Notes under the pieces: model-generated
What the model saw: only the letters and a program-made list of their open reading frames with translations
What the model was told of the DNA's origin: nothing
Database searches by the model: none
In this document: positions 55,570-64,000 of the stretch, one piece after another
How the letters are laid out: the number at the start of each line of letters is the position of its first letter
Position numbering within the stretch: the stretch's first letter is position 1
Made by a program: the position numbers and the translations under genes
NCBI RefSeq assembly: GCF_030848805.1
Contig: NC_092368.1
Coordinates: 1,584,441 to 1,648,440, forward strand
Reading direction: 5' to 3'
DNA: 64,000 nucleotides
Source: Temnothorax longispinosus
Taxonomy: Eukaryota; Arthropoda; Insecta; Hymenoptera; Formicidae

Positions 55570-56064
55570 GTCCGTGTGAGCAATTCAGTGGTGTGTGTAC
55601 GTGTACGGACATACACCACTTCATAGAACCTGAAATAAGTTGGTAACACTGAAACCGGAGTTTCGCGTTGTCACCACGCGAGGTCTCCAATATCAGTTCG
55701 GCCTTTGCTTTAGTTGACAGAGTTGACATTACCGACGTCGAGGAAGTTTGGCCTTAGCTTTAGCATCCCCTTAAATTTAGTTTTTTGTTTAAATTAAATA
55801 CAGAATGCCGAAATTACGATGAACTTAACGTAACGGGATGCGACGGGACGCGAAGTAACGTAACGTGAACTTAACGATTAAGGTACATCTGTGAAATTAC
55901 GATCGCCGTAACGTATATCCTGTTTGCTAAATTGTTCTATTACGTCACAATTTTGAGAAATTTGCAGTTAAAGTGCAAAAAATGAGCTATTATAGTGTAC
56001 TTTGGCGTATTGTAATGATGATATATGACGTGTTGGAGAAATTTAATTTCAATAAAAATTAAGT
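55570..56064. other. Unassigned DNA with a dispersed repeat
   Basis: TTAAATTTAGTTTTTTGTTT near 55772 also occurs near 20972. Around 55840-55910 there are GTAACG/CGTAAC words. No gene. Confidence 0.45.
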
Positions 56065-56195
56065 ACGTTGTTAGAATTTTTATTGTATTATAATATTTTA
56101 GATAATATTTCTTATTTTTGGAATGATTTATTAAGCCAGTCCCAAAATTACTACAATATCGGGTTGACCTGCGGCAGGGTCGGAGCAAGCGTGAT
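56065..56195 (-). pseudogene. Inverted copy of the U2 snRNA 3' end and flank
   Basis: Read on the minus strand, about 56130-56195 repeats the U2 3' half (GCTTGCTCCGACC... to GGGACTGGCTT) and then the same downstream flank (AATAAATCATTCCAAAAATA) found after the + strand gene at 57166. A few substitutions separate the copies. Confidence 0.7.
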
Positions 56196-56383
56196 ACAAT
56201 ACGTGAAAATTATTTAATAACAGATTAACCTTGGAATTAAACTCTTTTATATACGGACATATGAACGTTTCAATACCAATATATGTATAAGCTGGTAGCT
56301 CCACTCCAGCCACGTGCTTGACGTGCTCTAACTTTTTTTTTTTTTTTTTTTTAGAGTTTGTTCTCTCGGTTGAGAGAAACTTA

Positions 56384-56630
56384 AGCCTGATCTACAATGT
56401 GCTCTTTGCTTCCTGTTTTTTGCTCTTAACCTGTTTGCGACTATCCCGTATTTCGCAATTGCGTCGCGTAACGCGATGTTTTTTGTTCTCTGTCGCCTAA
56501 GATAAAAATTGACGAACTTCCGAAGAGACAAGAAACATCACGTTACGCGACGGAATTGCGAAATACGAGATAGTCGCAAAGAGGTTAAGAGCAAAAAATA
56601 GAAAGCAAAGAGCACATTGTAGATCAGCCT
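56384..56630. mobile_element. 247-bp palindromic MITE, TTA target duplication
   Basis: Long TIRs (~105 bp) begin AGCCTGATCTACAATGTGCT. TTA flanks both ends (56381-56383, 56631-56633), a 3-bp TWA duplication typical of PIF/Harbinger-type elements. Confidence 0.75.
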
Positions 56631-56980
56631 TTAGTGCCTTCGGTCCCACCCCGGAACCATACGACACAACGATGCTTGACCCAGATATATTGGGTCTGTT
56701 TCCTATTGCTGTACTGGCTGCGCTTGTTCAGTCTTATCTTTTCTACTCCACATTGGAAGGGAAAAGATAAACTCTGAACTAGTGCGATTGGTTCAGCAAT
56801 AGAAAACAGATCCATTAATGTGCTCTAACTTGAGAAAGGAGAGGTTAGAGCCTCTGTTGGGGGACAATCGAAACCGAATGCTTCCTGTGCTTCTTTAGCT
56901 TATCACTACGCGGCGTGTCTTTCTCGTAAGTAGAATTCGACACAGAACTGTATATAAGGCGTGAAAAATATCATTCTAGT
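56631..56980. promoter_or_regulatory. Upstream region of the U2 snRNA
   Basis: TATATAAGG at 56951-56959 lies ~30 bp before the RNA start. I could not identify an insect proximal sequence element with confidence. A small inverted repeat (AACAGATCCATTAATG area with GGGTCTGTTTCC) occupies 56695-56815. Confidence 0.4.
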
Positions 56981-57166
56981 ATCGCTTCTCGGCTCTATTG
57001 AGCTAAGATCAAATGTGTAGTATCTGTTCTTATCAGCTTAATATCTGATACAGTCTCCATAGGGGACTCAGAATATTAATCTGATTTTTGAACCAAAGGC
57101 GAGTGTATGGGGCTTGCTCCGACCTTGCCACAGGTCAACCCGATATTGCAGTAATTTCGGGACTGG
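56981..57166 (+). ncRNA. U2: U2 spliceosomal RNA (divergent copy)
   Basis: Starts ATCGCTTCTCGG and contains the branch-site recognition segment (GTGTAGTATCTGTTCTTATC), AATATCTGATA, an Sm-like site (GATTTTTGAA), GGGGCTTGCTCCGACC, and a stem-loop IV with the conserved ATATTGCAGTAA loop; length is ~186 nt. Stem I (GGCTC/GAGCT) is paired though its sequence differs from common U2. One extra base (ATCAAATGTGTAGT) precedes the branch-site segment, and stem IIb is altered but pairable. U2 pairs with the intron branch point in the U2 snRNP. The changes keep pairing, but they could mark a variant or a pseudogene. Confidence 0.75.
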
Positions 57167-58456
57167 CTTAATAAATCATTCCAAAAATAAGAAATATTAT
57201 CTAAAATATTATAATACAATATTATCCTAATAAAATACTCAATACCCATATATTTTAACACGTGCCAGTATGAAAAACTGTTATAAATAATTAAATATAA
57301 ATAATTTTTTGCTAATCATTATTATTATTACTGGAACACATATTAGATAAAGGAATTACTTTTAAATTTGGCACGCGCTTTGCAAGTTTTAAAATGGTGG
57401 CGGTAGCATTAAAACGTTTATTATCGTAGAAATTTTGATGTTCTCGTTGAACCGTACATTTGCTGCCATGTGAAAAATTATGGATACCTATAATAAATAT
57501 ACATGCTTTAAGTAGAAAAAGGTACAGAATTTATTTCTAATTGCATTGATAATTATAATTAGATATATGTAAAATGTAATACTTTTTTAAATATGCAATC
57601 TATTTTTATTGTATTCCCAGTAAGCAAAAAATCATTATTACAATGTTATTGCAACAATATTCTAGAACTTGTAATGTTGTTAAATATGTAGTTTTTAATG
57701 TTGTATAGAACATCATTATGAACATACTTTGACCACGATTCCGAAAATACTTAACACTAGGAGGATCCTGTATTGACATGAATTTGTCGTCGATCCGGGG
57801 ATACCGATTTATGCCTAAATAGAGTATAACAGAGTTATACATGTATTTTTATATAGAGCATCATATTAAAGGAAGATTGGTTATTGAATTTTCTGACGAT
57901 CTAGGAAGAGGTTATCGATTTCTGCTTTAGAAGTGTATGAAGTTTTCTACCCTTATTTCATATACAATACTTTTTATTATAAATTTACAAATATAATTAA
58001 AAAAATGTTCAATTTAGAAATTTGCAGATTGCTTCCTCATCATTTTACTTCGCTTATAAAGTTTTCTCAATGAGGAAGCCAATCTATTATATGCTATTAA
58101 TAATTTGGCAAATTTCTCATAGATAAAACTTTATATAGCGAAAAAACTTTATAAAGCGAACTTTATAAAGCAAACTTTATAAAGCGAAAAAAAAATGATC
58201 AGGAAGCAAGTTTTAGATTTAGAAATGCCGCAAAAATCAATGTAAAATTACTATATATATTTGTGTATATGTACTTATATGTGTATATATTGTACATACA
58301 TGTATGTGTATATATTCAAATGTATCGCTCCTTTATTATTTCCATCTCATAAATGACTATATCTATAAGTTGCTGTTTCACTTAAAAAGCTTCCTACATG
58401 AGAATAAAGCCTAAGGTAAAATTAGAAAAAAATTATACATATATTTAAAACAAAGG
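57167..58456. other. U2 3' flank and unassigned AT-rich DNA
   Basis: 57167-57240 matches the inverted upstream copy. Beyond that nothing is recognised; an ACTTTATAAAGCGAA-type repeat lies at about 58128-58185. Confidence 0.4.
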
Positions 58457-58874
58457 GCACAGTAACAACTATGCTGCAAACAACAATGTAGAACTACGTC
58501 AATTGATGTCATTATATTTCATGTTAAAGTATTCAACGAAGGAAAGTATACGTGGGGCTATGTCAACTGTCTTTCGATGAATACTATAACATGAAATAGT
58601 GACAGTTGACGTAGCTTTACGTCTACTTTCCTTCGTTGAATACTTTAATGCCTGATCTACAATAGCTGTAGTAAGCTGTAGTAAGCCTCAAGATGTAAGA
58701 AATTGACCAATCACAGTCGATCATTCTCCTCACATTCACCTGTAATTGGTCAATTTCTTACGGCTTGAGGCTTACTATGAGCTTACTACAGCTATTGTAG
58801 ATCGGGCATAACATGAAATAGTGACAGTTGACGTAGTTCTACGTTGTTGTTTGCGGCACAGTTTGTTACTGTGC
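58457..58874. mobile_element. Palindromic MITE carrying a nested MITE
   Basis: Ends GCACAGTAACAACTATGCTG and an inverse finishing TTGTTACTGTGC. Inner arms (GTATTCAACGAAGGAAAGTA and inverse) pair again. A 160-bp element is inserted at 58649-58808. Confidence 0.7.
58649..58808. mobile_element. Nested PIF/Harbinger-type MITE, TAA target duplication
   Basis: TIRs TGCCTGATCTACAATAGCTG and inverse, with TAA at 58646-58648 and 58809-58811. The core AGAAATTGACCAATCACAGT is shared with the 45494 element, and the TIR start with the 56384 element. Confidence 0.8.
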
Positions 58875-58912
58875 TCGTCTTTTTAAATATATAATATATG
58901 CATATATATATA

Positions 58913-59649
<737 letters not shown>

Positions 59650-59797
59650 GAAGCACATAAAATTGCAGGAGCCTTGAGCAGAATGCAGAAGCCATATGCG
59701 CATGCGCTATGGTATTTGTAGAGCTCTACAGATACCACAGCGCATGCGCATATGGCTTCTGCATTCTGCTCATGGCTCCTGCAATTTTATGTGCTTC
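59650..59797. mobile_element. 148-bp near-perfect palindromic MITE
   Basis: GAAGCACATAAAATTGCAGG at 59650 is mirrored to 59797. The arms pair almost perfectly through CATATGCGCATGCGCT around an AGAGCTCT centre. Confidence 0.75.
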
Positions 59798-59951
59798 CAC
59801 CACAGATTAATAGACAGATAGCCAAAGGTCCGGGTTGAGACGAGACCAGCATTTCTCACTGGTTTCAGCGCCATACCGTGTAGCGGCCAATGCAGTAACT
59901 ACGTTCTTGATAAAGCAGGTCATTTTCGGACGAAGTCGCTGTAACTCTTAT

Positions 59952-60065
59952 AACTACAGTTTCGTTATCATTGTTATATTATCGCTGTGCAGATATAATA
60001 TATATATGATAAAAAAGCTGCGCAACGACAATATAATGATAACGAATTGTTGTTAATAGTTGTAG
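59952..60065. repeat. Inverted repeat
   Basis: AACTACAGTTTCGTTATCAT near 59952 pairs with ATGATAACGAATTG and TAGTTGTAG near 60036-60065. Confidence 0.5.
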
Positions 60066-61242
60066 AATCAGAGCACTGATCCCTAAGCCGAGAACTCCCG
60101 CGTGACGTGTTAGACAAGTTATATTTTGCAATCAAAATTAAGTATGTTAATTAATTGTTAGGACTTTCAGCCCTTAAAAGAAATTTGTTATGTCAATTGT
60201 AGTTAAAAAGATATTGATGATTAACATAGAGTCTATTGCATCAAAGTTGCGACTTACGCATAGACGATTAATTAAGAAACTATGAAATTTTTTGTTATTC
60301 AAATTTAAGAGTTTTTTAGGTTGCTAAATATTAATCTGATGTTAAATTCAGTTGATAAATTAAAAATGTCGGAGCCATATAGCGGCCGGATGTCAAAAGT
60401 AAAAATTGTATTATTTTTATTTTTAATATTCGCTATTTTTAATTAACTTTGCCATCCGATTAATATTGCGATTAATATTTAAAAAAAACCCTTAACTTCA
60501 AATACATAATTAAAAAATAATTCATAAATTCTGAATGGTATATGTATTATAGTTGCAACTTCTTGACGCAATAGGATTCTGTGTTAATCTCGGCGTTAAT
60601 AATCATGCATCAATTATATATTTTTAATCATAAATGACATGAGAAATTTCTTTTAAGAACAAATAAAGGATAAATATTTTAATTCGCGATGCTTCTTTAA
60701 TAAACTTATTCAATTAATTATATTTATTATTTATACCGTCGTGTAGGAAAGTTTCATGTTTGTATATTAATTAAAATTTCAAAAATAAACTTTTATATAA
60801 TTTTCCTGGTAATTTCATAAAATTAATATTTTCATCAAATTAAACTGTCAAATACGGTCAGGCTGAATTTTGTTCACCTATATAGTAACAATTTTTCGTG
60901 TAAATTTTAAAAGTATATTCTTTCGCTTCGTCAATTACACGCGCCGTACTTTCAATCTTGAAACGCAGTCTGAAACTGAAACGTACAATCACATAATTAA
61001 ATTGATATAATCAATTTAACAATACCGATATTATACCCATCTCCACACACACTGCAAAGAATGTTACGGAAATATTTTTAATTTATAGTTTATAAAATTA
61101 TTGACTATAATTTTTATTTTTCTTTAAATTTTAATTAATATCTAATATTTTAAATTTCAGTTTATAAAATTAATTTTTATTTTATTATTAATTTCTTAAA
61201 TTTTAATTTATTAATTTAATCAAGAAATATATTTTTCACATA
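60066..61242. other. Unassigned AT-rich DNA
   Basis: Nothing recognisable. Confidence 0.4.
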
Positions 61243-62269
61243 TCGACTGATATCTTTCGGGAGGTCGTATCTTACACAATTCGAGATCGATTTTACACAA
61301 TTTTCGATTTTTCTGCTTGGACGTTCTCCGGCTCCAGTCGTGCTCAACTTGTATTCGTGCTTAAAAAGATGTTTATATGTATACAAAATATTATATAATA
61401 ACATCTATAAAAAGTAAGAAGTTAACTTCACGCGTAAGAACTCATGCGGCGTTGCCAAGTAACTGACGCCTCTTCTCTTCTATCATTCTGAACCGAGCGA
61501 AAAATTCATCAAATCGCGTGCAATTATTTATTCTATTTTTATAGAGCATCATATACTAATTTTTCAAAAACATTTAGAGAAAACTTTTTTCACAATTTAT
61601 TATAATGTCTCTTAGTTTACAATAGTTCGGAATAGGAATTACATGTTAAAAGTTGAAATTTTGAAACTCAGTATCTCGATGTTTATTAAATAATACCGCA
61701 AGAGGTATTGAAATTTGTACTATCGCATAAAGCACATCTAAATTAACGTATATTCACAGTTTTAAAAAAATCTAAAGAAAATCAATTTTCCGGAGAACGA
61801 CTTAAACGCTCGGTCAGGCAATCCCGAAGCTAAGTGTCTACATCCTATCTTAAAATAGATTAACAAAAATGAATTATAGTTGTCGAAATTTTCTCGTATT
61901 TTCTCGTATTTTTAGATACGACAAATTTGCATTTCAAAATTATAATCAAATAAACAAGATACGACATATTTATTTTTAAATGGACAATAATAAATGTTAT
62001 TTAAAAATAAATATGTCGTATCTTGTTCATTTGATTACAATTTTGAAGTGCGTCGTATCTATAAAAATTGCGTTTTTGCGTTTGTTTCCCACGAATAATA
62101 TCAAATTAAACAATAAAGATGTATTTTAATTCCAAATCACTATACTTTTAAATAGTAAAGCGATGATCGAACTATCTTGTTTGTTGCTTATCAACGAAAC
62201 AAAAATTTACGAATCCTGTCAAGTGACAGTTTTTGAGATACGATCTCCCGAAAGATATCAGTCGATATA
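61243..62269. mobile_element. ~1.03-kb TIR element with nested palindrome
   Basis: TATCGACTGATATCTTTCGG at 61243 and its inverse ending at 62269 form ~33-bp TIRs. Inside, 61910-62070 is a palindrome (AGATACGACAAATTTGCATT and inverse, ~73-bp arms). No transposase. Confidence 0.65.
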
Positions 62270-63498
62270 CAATAGAAACAATAAAAAATATGAACAGGAA
62301 ACTAGATTTTGTCATCGTTGAAATGGAATTCGAACTTGTGAAGATCTATAAACGATAAAACATTTATGTTATTGAGTTATTGATTATTTTTACTGTCCAA
62401 TCTATTGTAAGTATATGCAAAAGTTAAGTAAAAAAGCAAAAAAATTTTGTAATGCGTTAAACATATTTTAATGTACGTTGCTTTTTAGTATTATATTAAG
62501 TGTTATTTGCAATTGGGAACAAAGTTCTTTGGAAGTTTTAAACATCATCGCAGGTGATGACGGTGATGACCATTACATGATTTATCGGGAAGATAAGTAT
62601 AGGAAGATTTTTCAACTTTAAAATATTTATTGTTTTATAATAAAACATTACATTTACATTCTCTCACTTTATAAGATTTTACATTATTTTATATCACGAT
62701 TCACTTTATTGATAATTGGATTTGCCACAAAGAACCCTGTCTATTTTAGAACCCTCGCGTCTATAACAACGAGACTTTGCTAAAATAAAAAATTATTGTT
62801 AGAGGATCAGAATATTCTACAATTAATTATTTTGAATATCCCTGACTCACATCCAGAAACTTGCAATTAGCTGGATCAGTATAGTAACAAATTTATTTGT
62901 ATAAAGTACTTCAATTGATATATTCAAGTAGTTTATTATCCGTCATCACAGGGAGATGCCTAGGACGTCGAAAAATCGAATGAAACAAAGCCATTTCGTA
63001 CATTTTTCTAATTTTTCAAAGAGTGTATCTCTGATCGGTTACCTTACAATAAAGGATTATGTTTATACAGAAATATTTCAATCATCTAACAATAATCTTT
63101 CATTTTAAGTCTCGTTACTATACGCGAGGGGCCTAAAACCTTTATAAAAATGAGCAAAGTTCTTTGTAAGTGAGTTTAATGCCAAATTGGCAACAATTTG
63201 CTATTAATTTACTTACTGGATTATAAACACGCTGCTGTATTACAGACGGGTTGCAATCATATCTACCCATTAGAGAATAGATATTTTGTACTCTAAACGG
63301 TAAGATATATAAATGCACCCATGTGCACATATAAGTAGCAATTTACTCCATTTGCACGAATTCTTGTAACACAGTGCACAAGATGACACTAATGCAGATA
63401 GATGAGCGAGCGTATATTTTATTTGCACATTATAAACAGCGCTAAGCGCAGAATGCATTTTGACAGTAGTCACTGCGGCGATTTAAAATCAATTTAAT
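62270..63498. other. Unassigned AT-rich DNA
   Basis: Nothing recognisable; short frames lack motifs. Confidence 0.4.
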
Positions 63499-64000
63499 AT
63501 AAGAACGCCATCAAGTCCGAGCTAGGATCTAAGTAGCAAATAATTTTCGTGTGAATTTCCAATACTATTTTCAACTAAACTGCGCGCCAACGAATTGTCG
63601 GTCTTGAAACACAGCTTCTTCGTTAGAACAGTAAATTGACTTAAATAAATCACAAATCGATTTAATTTTTTATGCTGATACAAATCGTATCTAACATCCC
63701 CCTTCCCCCGAATATTACTGTAAAGAATTTATTGCGAAAAAACCCTGACTGAGATAATATTTTTTCGCAATAAATTCTTTACAGTAATATTCGGGGGAAG
63801 GAAAATGTTAGATACGATTTGTATCAGCATCAAAAATTAAATCGATTTGCGATTTATTTAAGTCATACGGTTCTAACGAAGAAGCTGTGTTTCAAGACCG
63901 ACAATTCGTTGGCGCGCAGTTTAGTTGGAAATAGTATTGGAAATTTACACGGAAATTATTTGCTACTTAGATCCTAGCTCGGACTTGATGGCGTTCTTAT
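63499..64000. mobile_element. ~500-bp near-perfect palindrome at the window end
   Basis: ATAAGAACGCCATCAAGTCC at 63499 is mirrored exactly at 63981-64000. Arms of ~247 bp meet near 63750 (CCCTGACTGAGATAATA). A few mismatches and a short indel (AACAGTAAATTGACTT versus AAGTCATACGGTT region). It may extend past the window. Confidence 0.8.

Overview
The window looks like nuclear DNA of an insect, most likely an ant or other hymenopteran. It carries an insect-specific DM4/12-domain gene with three spliced introns, the 5' half of an insect IKK-gamma/NEMO (kenny-type) gene, a decayed cytosolic sulfotransferase gene and a U2-type snRNA. CpG-rich patches sit in an AT-rich background with many GA/CT/GT microsatellites and many foldback elements. 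The species assignment is inference; no single sequence here fixes it.

Layout. 1-10.6 kb: no recognisable gene; GC-rich unassigned blocks, four copies of one ~250-bp MITE and several palindromic elements. 11.0-13.2 kb: DM4/12 gene, four coding exons, + strand. 13.2-19.9 kb: AT-rich DNA, small inverted repeats, a TA-flanked MITE, a ~380-bp tandem array with exon-like modules and a SINE-like element. 19.9-20.7 kb: a 75-bp satellite running into a 500-N assembly gap. 20.7-27.1 kb: two large inverted-repeat elements. 27.2-40.7 kb: a decayed Polinton/Maverick (adintovirus-like) element. 42.1-43.4 kb: NEMO exons 1-4 on the minus strand, running into a hAT end. 46.1-49.3 kb: sulfotransferase pseudogene, minus strand. 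49.3-64 kb: nested MITEs, long-TIR elements, microsatellites and the U2 snRNA.

The Polinton is the centrepiece. A short tail I tentatively link to the Polinton polymerase end is followed by a leftward block (integrase with chromodomain, tail-fibre-like coiled-coil protein, DUF8207-like protein, packaging ATPase) and a rightward block (61-aa protein, a fusion of phospholipase A2, pVI-like segment and adenain-type protease, penton-like minor capsid, 44-aa protein, major capsid protein, and a DLQGF-motif protein). Both blocks fire outward from a 90-bp intergenic region with one near-palindromic TATA box. Together they would supply integration, DNA packaging, capsid assembly and maturation, and membrane breach. 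The polymerase gene and clear terminal repeats are missing.

The element is broken by readable later events: a 1,645-bp near-perfect palindrome with an 8-bp target duplication in the integrase, a 5'-truncated non-LTR retrotransposon with a 12-bp target duplication in the capsid gene, a frameshift in the penton gene, and a 2.1-kb BEL/Pao-bearing insert between two 396-bp copies of the DLQGF gene. The same layering hits the sulfotransferase gene, where microsatellites lie inside exons and a TA-inserting element landed in a splice donor.
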